Positions 23,589-35,366 of a stretch of DNA of 64,000 bases are shown in pieces. The notes beneath the pieces are model-generated. The model saw only the letters and a program-made list of their open reading frames with translations, did not search any database and had not been told where the DNA came from. A program made the translations under genes and the position numbers. The DNA comes from Paralvinella palmiformis. Its lineage: Eukaryota; Annelida; Polychaeta; Terebellida; Alvinellidae. The stretch lies in the NCBI GenBank assembly GCA_025642065.1, contig JAODUP010000044.1, positions 979,501-1,043,500 on the forward strand, read 5' to 3'. How positions within the stretch are numbered: the stretch's first letter is position 1; each line of letters opens with the position of its first letter.

Positions 23589-25357
23589 ACACCAGAGAAA
23601 GAGAGATAGGGGAGAGGGAGAGAGCCATCACGATTCCATTTATACCACCTACACTTGATGGTTGGCTGTATGCACGTACTCGTCTACTTGTACCAGCATC
23701 ACGCCACCACGGATACCAGTTATCACTAGAAGCCGCAAGAATCAACCAAGTAGACGTCCTACAGAGAAATACCACGTTGATGACAAAACACTTCGATGAT
23801 TGGATGTTGTAAAACACGTGACCTGTGTCCGGGTAATAAAGCCTCGTTTTTATATGGACGTGTGTCATCTAGCGAGTAGAAATACTAAACTAATCTGTGT
23901 AGATGGCCCCTAATCTCGGCTCAGGTGTATCTGAGAAGTATAATTACAGTAATTATGTCCCGGATTCGGTTTCGAAATCTCATTTTTACAATCGACACAC
24001 GATATGCCCAAGGTGTGTCGCATATCACATGACCGCCGCCATGTTGGTTATCATAAGATTATCTGCCAAATCTTGTCATCTGTCACTTCGTCATGTGTGT
24101 TGTCTAAATTGGATACTAAGTTCTGACATTGGAAGTGAATTCGTGATTAATTCCTATCAAACCAACCTTCACCGTAGACAGACTGACAGATAAATGGGTA
24201 GATAAATAAGCAATCCGGTAGACTGACACACACATGAATGTCACTGCAGATCACAGTCAACACAGATCACAGTCATCCCAGATCACAGTCATCACAGATC
24301 ACAGTCAATCACAGATCACAGTCATCCCAGATCACAGTCATCACAGATCACAGTCACCACAGATCACAGTCATCATATATCATAGTCACCACCGATTACA
24401 CTCTTCACGTGTCACAAAATCCATCACAAAAGAGACCACAAGTCATAAACACAGATCACAGTCATCCACAGATCACAACCAAAACCCAGTTGATCACAGT
24501 CACGGGAGATCACAGTCACAGATCACATCATACCAGATCCAGAAAATCCCCCCAGATCACAGACATCATAGATCACAGTCATCACAGATCACAGTCATCC
24601 CAGATCACAGTCATCACAGATCACAGTCATCACAGATCACAGTCAACACAGATCACAGTCATCCCAGATCACAGTCATCACAGATCACAGACATCATAGA
24701 TCACAGACATCATATATCACAGTCACCACCGATTACACTCTTCACGTGTCACAGAGAGTACCATCACCATATAGCAGAGCCACTATAGATCATCAACACT
24801 ATAGATCACAGTAACCACAGATCACAACCATAACCACCGTTGATCACAGTCACGGGAGATCACAGTCACAGATCGTTGACATCATACCACACTCCATGAC
24901 AACCACCCCACATCACTGACATCGGATCATATCCACCCTAGATCACTGACATCATAGATCATATCCGCCATAAACCAGTCACACCACCGATGACAGTCAC
25001 CATAGAAACAGTCACAATAATAACAAATATTTGATTCACTGACGTATGACGGCTTCACGTGTTAAGTGGCCTTGGAACAACCTTATACACAACTCCTTAC
25101 GTGAATTACATGGTGCTTGATTACTACTTTGTGCCAGATAAATAGATGGTGCTTGATTACAACTTAGTGCTTGATCACTGCTTACAAATTATCTAAAGAC
25201 ATCTCGAGCTAATTATATGCCCCTGATGACCTTTGACCATTAACCTAATCACGATTGCGAGGCTCTCACTCCGCACATCCGTTGTTATCTTTGATGGAAC
25301 CGCCATTTTGTTGACGTCATAGCTACTTTCCGGGAACGACATTATCAAAGCACTTTC
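23589..25357. other. Spacer of the inverted repeat
   Basis: 1769 bp between the arms. Its middle is the 16-bp GATCACAGTC minisatellite; the flanks (23589-24233 and about 25020-25357) are unique-looking and show no supported exon. Confidence 0.6.
24238..25015. repeat. 16-bp minisatellite (GATCACAGTCATCCCA) with higher-order duplication
   Basis: Dozens of copies of a 15-17-bp unit with the core GATCACAGTCA and a variable CACA/CCCA/CACC end. Copies decay toward 25.0 kb. The blocks ACCGATTACACTCTTCACGT (24390 and 24728) and GTTGATCACAGTCACGGGAG (about 24489 and 24839) each occur twice about 340-350 bp apart, so a segment of the array was itself duplicated. Apparent long open frames (SQITVITDHSH) are artefacts. 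Confidence 0.92.
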
Positions 25358-25957
25358 GTGCACTTTAGCAGCCATTCGCTTTTCACTCTTTGTCACCTGT
25401 ATCACGTTCCCCCCCCCCCCTTAGTTCCTCCCCTCCACTTCGTTACCCTTTCCACCACGCGTGATACATTTCAGGTGTGCTCCTCTGTCACCAGTCACCG
25501 AAGTCCTTGTCAGGTGTCTGGATATCAGATGGCAGGTGATAGTGGATCCAGATGTGTCCCAGGTGGCACCAACCGTATATTTAACTGGATCATTGTACCA
25601 CCAGAAAGTAGGAGAGAGATTAGCACGTGTGACATTACTGGGCGATAATCGGGGGGGTTTGTTCAGTGCTCCGGAATTAGCGGGTCCACGAGAGGTGAAT
25701 GGACTCGAACCAGGACATGCCCCGTACCTTTAATTAAGGCTATGAGTGATGTTATGGACAATAGATTGAAGAAAATTATAAGAGACGATATCATGATGGC
25801 ATATCTGTTATCAGTAGAGTAATAATATAATCTTCGCAATGTTGGCAAGTTGTAATTATATCAAGTTACTAACGATTAACGGGGAGTGGCTTTATTGTGG
25901 TGGAGGGATGATTGTAGAAGAAGGTAGTTTTTGGAATGCTAGTAGATTTATTATTAG

Positions 25958-26033
<76 letters not shown>

Positions 26034-26203
26034 GAACAATATATTTATATTAGATATTATGTAACAAAGGTCTGGGATAATTATTGTCATGGTGAAGCTT
26101 TTTTATCTTTGGGGGTATTGATTAATGTCAAAGGGTAAGATTGATGGTAATTTGTGTCGATGTTTGTGTTGTGGCGAGGAATATGGCTTTAGTAAAATAA
26201 TAA
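25358..26203 (-). repeat. Right arm of large inverted repeat
   Basis: 846 bp, the inverted partner of 22778-23588. Differences include an extra block of about 60 bp beside the poly-C at about 25415-25475, a missing block of about 40 bp near 26098, a longer (AT)n tract (about 25958-26029) and scattered substitutions. Arms this similar point to a recent duplication or continuing gene conversion. Confidence 0.93.
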
Positions 26204-26379
26204 CACGTACACGTACACACATATACAAATACATTATATACGTTGCAAATTTCAAGCTTACAAACCCGGGATGGCCTTACATAGATATATAGATCTCTGT
26301 TGATGTGACAGTCGGGTGTGTGGTTTGAGTGAGTCACGCAGACGTGATGAGTACAGGTTAAGACATGTGTTTCTTTCGT

Positions 26380-26970
26380 CAGATGTCAGAACGGGATGTC
26401 ACGCTTCCGATGAGCGGTTGGCTGTCACCTACTCCAGACGCACATGTGAGGTAAGATTACAGCACGCTTATGTCGTTGGGCTCGGATATCTTGCCTCGTC
26501 CAAAAAATGTGTCGCTGGGACGATGGTGCGTCGCTAACTTAGACCTAGGATGGTGGAGGTCACGTCAGATTTGGTCAGAGACAGACGATCTGGCTTCGAG
26601 TTAGCAAATGTCTTTTGTGGCTTTTGTGTTTGCCCTTTGCACGACAGCCGCTCCCGTTCGTGCCCTAACTGGCTGTATCATAAACATTTACCAACCCGAA
26701 GCTTATATTGTCACGACATCGGTAACGCAGCCTTAGCCAAACCACCGACTGCGGACATATCCCAATCAGCACCAATTATACGCCGACAACCACCGCCGAC
26801 CAATCGTTAGTCTCGCCGCTGTCACGTGATCGCCGACATCACGCCATTTGTTTATCAAATCCTGCAATTTTCCATTCTATTCCCTCTTTCTTCGGTCGAT
26901 GGGCGCTCTGCTTTGTACTTGGCGTGTGAGGGGAAACACTGCTGCTCCTTTGCTGTCTATGCAGATGACT
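26380..26970. promoter_or_regulatory. CpG-rich segment with CCAAT and E-box words
   Basis: CpG-dense against the background. Includes GACCAATCG near 26800 (CCAAT type) and TCACGTGATCG near 26822 (E-box core CACGTG). It overlaps the candidate exon at 26383. Promoter role is inferred from composition. Confidence 0.35.
26383..26450 (+). CDS. Candidate exon, unknown product
   Basis: 68 nt between an acceptor with pyrimidine tract (GTTTCTTTCGTCAG) and a donor (GTGAG|GTAAGA). Two frames are open. One begins ATG and reads MSERDVTLPMSGWLSPTPDA. The other would accept one base from the phase-1 donor of the exon at 17563 and read DVRTGCHASDERLAVTYSRR, ending in phase 0. Which frame is used, if any, cannot be decided here. 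Confidence 0.35.
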
Positions 26971-27738
26971 ACAGATATTTATACAATGGGGTATTGTATT
27001 GCAGCTGATCTGTGATGGATGGCCCCGGTCTGGGTGGGGGTTGTTGTCTGATGTTTACGGGTGACCTGTTTTAGTCGATCGAGCTGTTGGCGAACGATTG
27101 GTGGAGGAATGCTCGAACATTAAAGTAAAGAAAGTGGTTTTAACAATGAATCCAGCATCACGCCTCATTTAGAGTGTTGATTATAATAAACAAGCCGACT
27201 TATAAATAGATACGGGTAAATTGTTAGATTAGAAGCCTGCTACTTTTTATAGAAAATTTACAAAGTATATATTAGTTTTGCCAATGGTATTGTTTATGGA
27301 TTTAATGGACTAAGAACGTTATGGTGAAATTGATTGAAATCTAGAAAATAAATTATTAATAAGAATTTTGTATGAGATATAACCAAAACTCAAAGAATTA
27401 AGTCGTCTTTACTTTTTTTTGGTTGGCCTACCCTTACGCAACATTCAGTCTTTTGCTTCAATAAATTATAGGGATAGAATTCTCTACATTCTACTCTTAC
27501 ATCCTGATCCAGCTACTTCCAAATTTATGCTCTTTCTTTCAAGATTCGCCTAATGCTGCCAACAAACATTGACAACAAGTAAGCCATGATATTGTACTGT
27601 ATTATATATAATAATATATGTTTTTTAATGGAGCTCCTGTTCTTTGTTCTTTTTTTCTTTTCTTTTTCTTCCATCACTATATCATGTTTCATTTTCTGCA
27701 CTATCTTGTATTACTGTACTGTCTAAATATGTATAGTA

Positions 27739-27744
<6 letters not shown>
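26971..27744. other. No gene seen
   Basis: AT-rich; T-rich tract near 27640-27675. No supported exon. Confidence 0.5.

Positions 27745-27820
<76 letters not shown>
27745..27820. repeat. (AT)n microsatellite
   Basis: Pure AT run of about 75 bp. Confidence 0.98.
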
Positions 27821-27822
<2 letters not shown>

Positions 27823-28069
27823 TTTTCAGATATTTGAATCTCCAAAAAACATTACACTTGGTATTTTGTCTGCAGTTAAATTGTTAATTTTCACATGCAT
27901 TTTGAAGTATAAATAAATGGTCATCTGGAAAGGCACATTCCATGTCCTTTTTAAGTCTTAAGGTGGACATTTTTTTAGAACGTGGACTGTCAGAGGTTCT
28001 CTGGCGTAAAAAGGAAATTACTTCGCGGATAAGGATTAAAAAAAGGTAAAATGAAAAGAATAAATCATA

Positions 28070-29081
28070 AAATAATTATGATAAACCAAATTGTTTTAAA
28101 CAAGTTGTTTAGTTTCCGTTTGGTGTCAGTCATTTTGAGAATTGACCTCAGAACAGTTTCCATTACAGTTTAATGTATTCAGGTGTGTATTTCTAGGTGT
28201 GTTTCTGGATGAGACTCTTTCATGGAAATATCATTTGACTTACGTGAAAAATAAGATTTATATTTATCGGGCCTTATATGGCATAAAACAAGTAAAGAAA
28301 TTCCTACCAAAAAATAGTCTGAAAACTTTGTACCTGGCTCTCATACAACCATATATCTCATATGGTATACTAATTTGAGGGAACGCCAATTTATCAATCC
28401 GTCAGAAAATTGTGTCTTTGCAGAAAAGAGCTATTCGTATTGTTAATAATGCGGGTTATAACTATCATACGGATCATTTATTCAAAAACTATGAAATCTT
28501 CAAATTAAGTGACATGTATCAATACCAAGTATGTTTGTTCAGGGACGACTTTATTAGCAAGATACTTCCTATATCCTTCGATGGCCTATTCCGTCTAAAT
28601 TCGGAGTAGAGGAAATTCGCGTGACAAGACAATCTAGTCATATGAATGTACCTCGATGTAACTCTGCACTATCCAGTAAGTTGCCGTTATAAATTTTCCA
28701 ATTATATGGAACAATTTGAATAGTATCCTTTCCACTTGTAATTCAAGATTAAAAAACTAAGAAAACCCTGAAAAGTTACATCTTAGCTACTTACTAAGCA
28801 TCTGTAAATGCAACAACCCTTATTGTTGTCAATGCACACATGTCTAGGTAATTATATGATTCCTTGGTACCTGGTCCACATACTTACAATACACACACGA
28901 CCAGACTTGCAAATACACAAACGGCGTTTTATTGAACTGACTATAATTATTAGGTATGATTAGTTAGGGGCCAATGGGAAGACAGCTTCGGCTACATTGG
29001 TCCCCCAATTTCTTTATATGTAATATACTTGTAAAATTGCATTATGTATACGTAATTTGATATTGAAATTGGAAATAAATT

Positions 29082-29113
<32 letters not shown>
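28070..29113 (+). pseudogene. LINE 3' fragment: reverse-transcriptase C-terminus and 3' UTR
   Basis: 5'-truncated non-LTR retrotransposon. The frame from about 28142 reads the region after the RT palm: FLGVFLDETLSWKYHLTYV, then LIQPYISYGILI, a stop in place of the conserved Trp (TGA at 28376-28378), then LQKRAIRIVNNAGYN and IWNNLNS near 28700. The ORF ends near 28790. The 3' UTR contains a strong hairpin (28967-29006, GGGGCCAATG against CATTGGTCCCC) and the element finishes with a (CTA)n tail at 29082-29113. One stop in about 150 codons makes this one of the younger LINE copies here. CR1-like affinity is inferred. Confidence 0.88.
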
Positions 29114-29115
<2 letters not shown>

Positions 29116-30334
29116 AGGTTTAACTATTTACTAAAATATTTAAGTAGACTTCAGAATAAAGGACAACAAAACCGTAGACTTATATGTGACTTATATCACT
29201 CCCGAAACTTACTCAAACATAGATAATTAATAAAAACAAATATGCATGTCAACGATTGCTATCTCATAGCAGCTTAAAACACAATCTGCTATCAAGATTG
29301 TCTCATATCACAATAGGTATATTAGGTAGACAATATCAATTTACGTACAGTTCCATTTGGATAGGAGATTTGCCAGATCATGACATTTAATAACGTGGCA
29401 GCTCAAGTGAGTGTCATGGGTTGGAAAGCCTGTATTAAAATTATTTTCGAATCCAAATTAGGGATGTTGTCTTACATACGTAACGAAGTTCACGGTGTCC
29501 GATTGATTTAATTAATGTGTGGGGTGGAGTCATTTATTACCTGCCCCGAAACTCAAGGTCAAACTCTGATCGCTTGTCATAACAGCACCAACATCTCTTT
29601 TTTAGCAATGTTATGTATGTGATGGCGGGGAGGTGGGGAGGGGGGGGGGTTAATTTTCATCTCATTATCTCGGGAAGTTGTGAGGTATATTTACATAAGG
29701 TGAACAAAAGGCTACAATAAAACAGTAGCATTTACTTTAAATGAATCATCTTTCAGAATACTATTACACATCGAGACTACCTCATATATACATCGCCCTC
29801 CTTCATAACTTGGTAACATCATTTACATACGTTTATATGTGTGCATAATATATCTATGCATCTTTCTTATTAATCGGATATATCCTTAAGCCTACTCTAA
29901 ATCCGGTTTATCCGCCAACTACCACACACACCACCTCCCTATTGTTTGACTACAAGGTAACACAATCTAATCTGTACTCATCTTCACAGTGCCACCTTGA
30001 CACAAGACAACCTCTACTTGGCTGGTTAGTCATGTTTCATTAGAGCTTTTGGTGATAAATAATTAATTTCTCCGTAAGCGCAGTAGCGAGGTTGTAATAT
30101 CCGGGACGCAAATAACCATTCGGGATTGATTATGACATCCGATGATCGTAAATATTGCAATAGGATGTCTTAATAAATGATTTCCTACCGACAAGTGGCA
30201 CTCATATAAAATAATCGTTACGTGTCCACACTAGACATCCGTATTGTTGACTTATAATAAATAACGCTTTTAAATAACACTAATAATCTTATATGACAGT
30301 ATAACTAACCATAACACGTGTACTATCCTGGAAT
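29114..30334. other. No gene seen
   Basis: AT-rich unique-looking DNA with a poly-G near 29639-29650. No supported exon or element. Confidence 0.5.
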
Positions 30335-30735
30335 TAGGCCAGCCAGTCAGCCAGTCAATCAGTCAGACAGACAGATAGACGGACAGACAAACAGGCGTAC
30401 GTACGGATGGACGGACAAACAGACAGGCAGACAGAAGGACAAACAAAAATACAGACGGACGGACAGACAGATAGATTGATGGATGGACGGACGGACGGGC
30501 GGACAGACGAACAGACAACCAGACAGAAGGACGGATGGATGACGGGTAAACAGATAGACAGATAGAAAGACAGACGGGCAAACAGACATGGAGGCAGACA
30601 AGCAGGCAGACGGATGGACAGCCAAACAGTCAGACAGACGAACAATCGGACGGATGGACAAACAGAGAGACAGACAGACAAACAGGCAGGCAGGCAGACA
30701 GACAGGCCAACACTGTACGATTGACAGATTGACAA
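30335..30735. repeat. Degenerate (GACA/GGAC) tetranucleotide array
   Basis: About 400 bp of CAGACAGA/CGGACGGA-type units with many variants. The long minus-strand frames rich in Cys-Leu-Ser-Val are artefacts of this periodicity. Confidence 0.95.
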
Positions 30736-31049
30736 AACGTTCAGCACATTATATGACAATAAAATAGCGAATCTAATATTATTTCAATGGCTATTTGTAA
30801 AGTATAACTCGATATAATAGACGTGATCATTCCTAAATCACGTCTTATGTCACATAGCGATACCATTATGATATACAGAATGTTTGAATCAACACTGTGA
30901 CACTAGAACACACTCCTAAAACTCATCTGGTTGATGTTACCTTTAAATAAATATTCACTTCAATTTGTTTTCTTTTATAAACTTTAAAATCTTTGTAGAA
31001 CATCAAGCGATGCCTTTAGCCAATTTAGGGACCACATTAAAACTTATTA

Positions 31050-31348
31050 CTTTATCACTCACTCTCTCAATCGCTCACTCGCTCGCTCACTTACTCAAAC
31101 TTTCGCTCGGTCACCTGTTCGCTCACCCACCCACCTACTTACGTACTCACTCACTTACTCACTCAATCACTCACTCAATTACTCATTTAACCGCTCTCTC
31201 GCTCACTTACCCAACAGCTCGCTAGCTCATTGGTTCATTCACACACTCACTCACTCACTCACTCACTTATCCACCCGCTCACTCGCTCACTCAATCACTT
31301 GTTGGCTCGTTCACTCACTCATTCACTCAATCGCACACTCGCTCGATT

Positions 31349-31419
<71 letters not shown>
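31050..31419. repeat. Degenerate (CACT)n array followed by (AT)n
   Basis: About 300 bp of CACTCACT/CGCTCACT variants to 31351, then a pure AT run 31352-31419. Confidence 0.95.
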
Positions 31420-31420
<1 letters not shown>

Positions 31421-32258
31421 CTATAATAATAATAGTATTTTATATAGCGCCTTATTCATCTGAAATTGCTCAAAGGCGCTCAACACTTATAACACAATTG
31501 AAACATGTTCTGAGTTAATGTAGATAAAATATATTTCATACATAATAAACTGGTTTAATATTACAAACATGCCAATTTAGATAGATGGGTTTTAAGAAAC
31601 TTACAAGTTTAATGTGGTTTGACAACTCGTTCCACAGCTTGGGACCTGATGCACGTAAATATTTCTCCCCGTATATTGTTGTGTGGCTTTTTCGTACCCT
31701 CAAAAGTGAATAGGACTCAGATCGGAGCATTCTCACTGATATATATTTTCGATCAGATCACTTAGATACAGTGGTGCTGTTCCATTCAGTACTTTGAATA
31801 TATGAAAAGGGATCTTGTACAGTGATCTAAAATGTACAGGAAGCCAGCGCCGCTGGAACAAAACTGGTGTTACATGTTACATTTTTCGAGTGTGTGTCAC
31901 CAGACGTGCAGCAGAGTTCTGCACTCACTGTAGCAGGTTTGTCAGAGAGAGGGGGATATTATATAACAATGGATTGCCATAGTCCAGTCGAGAAATAATA
32001 AGGGCTTGGACTAAAGTCTTGCATGTCTCATCATTTATGTACTTACTAATAATTCCTATATTTCTTATTTGATAATAGCAGGACTTACATATAGAATTCA
32101 CCAGCTTCTCCATTCCTAGGGTATTATCTAATATAAGGCCTTGATTTCTTACAGACATGGAATAATTTATATAACTCTATCCTATTTTAATGCGAAGATT
32201 CTCAGTTTTCTTTACATATTGCTTGGATGAGAAAACAATGAATAATGTCTTGCTTTTA

Positions 32259-32261
<3 letters not shown>
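31421..32261 (-). pseudogene. LINE 3' fragment (family shared with 34333-35366)
   Basis: Minus-strand 3' half of a non-LTR retrotransposon. From the 5' side (32261 downward) it reads KTENLRIKIG, MSVRNQGLILDNTLGMEKLV, then KTLVQALIISRLDYGNPLLY, a LVTRTRK block, and finally RASGPKLWNELSNHIKL, the usual end of LINE ORF2. The catalytic palm is missing. The 3' UTR has an 8-bp perfect stem (AGCGCCTT at 31446 against AAGGCGCT ending 31480) and ends in an AAT-rich tail at 31421-31440. The 5' truncation point coincides with an (AT)n array. Frameshifts make it inactive. Confidence 0.88.

Positions 32262-32327
<66 letters not shown>
32262..32327. repeat. (AT)n microsatellite at LINE edge
   Basis: 66-bp AT run abutting the truncated 5' end of the LINE on its left. 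Confidence 0.97.
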
Positions 32328-32329
<2 letters not shown>

Positions 32330-32658
32330 CTAAACACGTAGAATTGGGTAGACGGCCCCTTACAAAAAGTAGGCAACAGCACGACGCCATTGCCGCGGCA
32401 TTGCTGAAGAGAGGTGTGGATGCGGCGAGGGGTGGTACTGAAGGGCTGGCCCTGGGGTAGTGGTAGTCACACTAATATAGTATTCGCCCTTCTGCATTGG
32501 CTCTCCTCCGAAAAAGTGGAGGGAAAGGACTATTTGGTGCATTCTACGTTTTATCCAAAACCAAAGTATCTGACTAATTTTGCTGCCGAGAAAATAGGCG
32601 ACGAAGGACTGTACAATAGACGACGTATTGCGTCGGACGTCTGCTGCTCTTGAAAAAC

Positions 32659-32714
<56 letters not shown>
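32659..32714. repeat. (AT)(GT)n microsatellite
   Basis: Short AT lead-in and a long GT run. A (CA)n-rich stretch lies at 32798-32890. Confidence 0.96.
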
Positions 32715-32717
<3 letters not shown>

Positions 32718-33079
32718 TAAATATATTTTTAACCAGTTTCGAATTATAATTGCCTTTTGAAACCTGTGCCAGCGACTTAATTATCTTTATGACACACGCA
32801 CACACATATATATATATACACACACACACACACATACACACACTGAAAAACACACACGCTCGCACATACACACCCACACACACTGACAAACACACCAGCT
32901 GACATGCACCACGCCCATATAATATTTACTATATCTGATATTTCCTTTCTCTGCCAACAATACCATTATATTATCGATTAACTAATGTCACAAACAATAC
33001 TACAATTATCAACGTTTGACATTTCCCGTCAGCCACCTCACGATTATACCAACTCCATCTGCTACACTTGAAGGGCGTC

Positions 33080-33176
33080 AGCGTTATCGAGCTGATAGCG
33101 TTGGCCAAGCACACTCTAGTACCGGGATATGAATCCTAGCCTAGGGTATATGTCTGACGGGTGTTTCATCTTTCAA
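33080..33176 (+). mobile_element. SINE family 1 fragment
   Basis: GTTGGCCAAGCACACTCTAG, GATATGAATCCTAGCC (decayed B box) and GGGTGTTTCATCTTTCAATTC align in order with the middle of family 1. Both ends are missing. Confidence 0.6.
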
Positions 33177-34269
33177 TTCGCCACAATCTGGAGATTGTTT
33201 TATTCATTTAGTTAACTATGTATCCAAAGATGATCTTAAGAGAAACATATTCCACATCTCTGTAGACCAGGAAATAGGTGGCGCCACCATAAACCAAAAT
33301 ATAGGTAGTACTGTTCCTAAGTATTAGTTATAATTGCTCGTATGTGTGTGTGTGCGTGCGTGCGTGCGTACATGCGCGCGTGTGTGTGTGCGTGTGAATG
33401 ATCAATTACATCGACCACTATAAACGATCCAATTGACTTTAAATGTATTTTTTTCAGTGAAAACGTCTTTACTTTGATTTTAATTATATAATTTCATATC
33501 TGATACAAACGATATTTATCAAATATAAGCCGATACCTGGCCAAACATGGCTGATATCTATCGCGGTTTGTTTATATCTAATAGTATATCAGAAATCAAT
33601 AGAAATATGATGCCATAGTAACTATGTACACAGGGATCTAGGCCTTACCATAGAACGTAAAAAGTACACGTAAATGTGAATAGAGACCCACAATCCGATT
33701 GTCCCACAATTAGGTTATTAGTGACAGTTTATGTGTGAATTGGAAAACAGCTGGACACCAACGTCAATCAAAACAGCCGAAAATAGCTGACGATTGTTTT
33801 AGGAATTTTATATGAAAGTTCTAATCACCTGTTTGGTGAGCCATTACCTCATAATACATCATCATCATCATCAATCATCATAGTCATCACCTGAATATTG
33901 GTCAAGGTGTCCCAGTAGTTTGTGTGATCTACAAGAACATGAAAGGGTGTAGGTTCGAAATGACAGTGACTGGTTACCTACGATATAGTTATTGGTTGAC
34001 CGACCCACCAATGAATGCCTTAGTGTAGAACTTGATGTTGAGCAAAGAATGTTTATTTTAATTAAGCCTGTGAAGTAAATAGAGTGCTCCTGAAAAATGT
34101 ACAGCTAACATTATGTAGTAAATATGAACATGGATATATTGAACGTATTCACGAATACTTTCACGAATCAATTGGGAAGGAAAGAGCCTGTTTAGATTGA
34201 GATGAAGCTTTATTTATATACTGTTAAAATAGTATTAATAAATCACATTATGTACAAATACTAAATGCA

Positions 34270-34270
<1 letters not shown>
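33177..34270. other. No gene seen
   Basis: Contains a (GT)/(GC) tract at 33343-33397 and short (ATC)n near 33858. A B-box-like word (AGGTTCGAAATGAC) occurs near 33951 without a clear A box. Confidence 0.45.

Positions 34271-34332
<62 letters not shown>
34271..34332. repeat. (GT)n microsatellite at LINE edge
   Basis: Pure TG run of 62 bp directly abutting the 5'-truncated LINE that starts at about 34333. Confidence 0.97.
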
Positions 34333-34334
<2 letters not shown>

Positions 34335-35363
34335 TGAAGAAAACTGGGAATCTTCGCATTAAAGTAGGATCCCCATTATTTCTTCCATGTCTAGGAATGG
34401 AGAAGCAGATGAATTCTATGGGTTGCGGGCACTTTCCCCTATGGACTCATGCTCCTAGGACATTGGCCCCTTGGATATTAGCCCATAAGGACTTTTGCCC
34501 CTACCAGTAAAGGAAATATGGACATTTGCCCCTAACTCAAGAAAATATTAGATAGAAGATTTAAGATATATTTTTTAAGTACTAATTATTCGTATATTTA
34601 AAAAATAATAATAAATGATAAATTATTTGACTTATGTGTCAGTTTGAACAGATCAGTTTTTAACAGTTTGAAAAATTAGTCTCAGTCAGGGGATCAAAGA
34701 TGGTCTTTATTGCAATCAGGGAATGCCCCAGGTCTAAATGTCCTAGGGGCAAAAGTTCATAGGGACAAATGATCTACACCTGAATTCTATATGTAAGTCC
34801 TTTTAAGATGAAATAATAAATATAAGACTTATTCTTAAGTACATTAATGTTGACATATCTAAGACTTTAGTACAAGACTTTATACTTTCTTGAAACGGAC
34901 TATGGCAAGGCATTGTTATATTATCCCCCCCCCCTCTCTCTCTCTCTCTCTCTGACAAATCCCCTACAGCGAGGTGCAGAACTGCCTTGCACGTCTGGTG
35001 ACACGCACCCGCAAAAAGATAACATATAACGCCAGTTTTGTTCCAGTTGCACCGGCTTCCTGTACGCCTCAGATCACTGTACAAGATCCTGTTTCACACA
35101 TCCTAAGTACTGAGTGTTACAGCCCAACTGTATCTAAGCGATTTGATTCAAAAGTATATATCAGTGAGAATTCTGCTATCTGTGTCCTATTCACTTTTGA
35201 CGGTACCAAGACGCCATACAGCAATGTAAGGAGATACATATTTCCAAGCATCAGCTCCCAGGCTGTGGAATAAACTGTCTAAAAATAAGTTAAGAAATAT
35301 TTTGTAAGGTTAATAAAACCCACTTATTAGAGAAATTCAAGTTGAATAAGACGCTACACAAAA

Positions 35364-35366
<3 letters not shown>
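34333..35366 (+). pseudogene. LINE 3' fragment interrupted by a MITE
   Basis: Same family as 31421-32261, plus strand. The LINE sequence runs 34333-34419, is interrupted by the insertion at 34420-34780, and resumes at 34781 with GAATTCTATATGTAAGTCC, exactly where the other copy continues. It goes on through ACTTTAGTACAAGACTTTAT, ACTATGGCAAGGCATTG, a (CT)n-expanded region and the LARLVTRTRKK block at about 34980. The end near 35270 preserves the ASAPRLWNKLS-type motif in a shifted frame. Relative to the other copy about 43 bp are missing near 34394. An (AT)n run follows at 35367. Confidence 0.87.
34420..34780. mobile_element. Mutator-like MITE (361 bp) with 10-bp TSD
   Basis: Non-autonomous DNA transposon inserted in a LINE. 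The direct repeat TGAATTCTAT flanks it (34410-34419 and 34781-34790), and the uninterrupted LINE copy at 32.1 kb has this site once, which proves insertion. The ends form imperfect terminal inverted repeats of about 45 bp: one side has CCCCTATGGAC and CTCCTAGGACATT, the inverted other side CCCTATGAAC and CCCCTAGGACATT. GGACTTTTGCCCCTA-like words repeat inside both ends. No ORF. A 9-10-bp duplication and long inverted repeats fit the MULE superfamily; hAT (8 bp) is less likely. Confidence 0.88.

Noticed and set aside
24234..24788. 184-codon frame rich in SQITVITDHSH
   Set aside because: Translation of the 16-bp minisatellite; two frames are equally open, as expected for a repeat without constraint.
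26900..27000. FAVYADDY as a reverse-transcriptase active site
   Set aside because: The ADD word is isolated; no other RT blocks lie in either direction.
30355..30759. Cys/Leu/Ser/Val-rich minus-strand frames
   Set aside because: Read-through of a degenerate GACA/GGAC tetranucleotide array.
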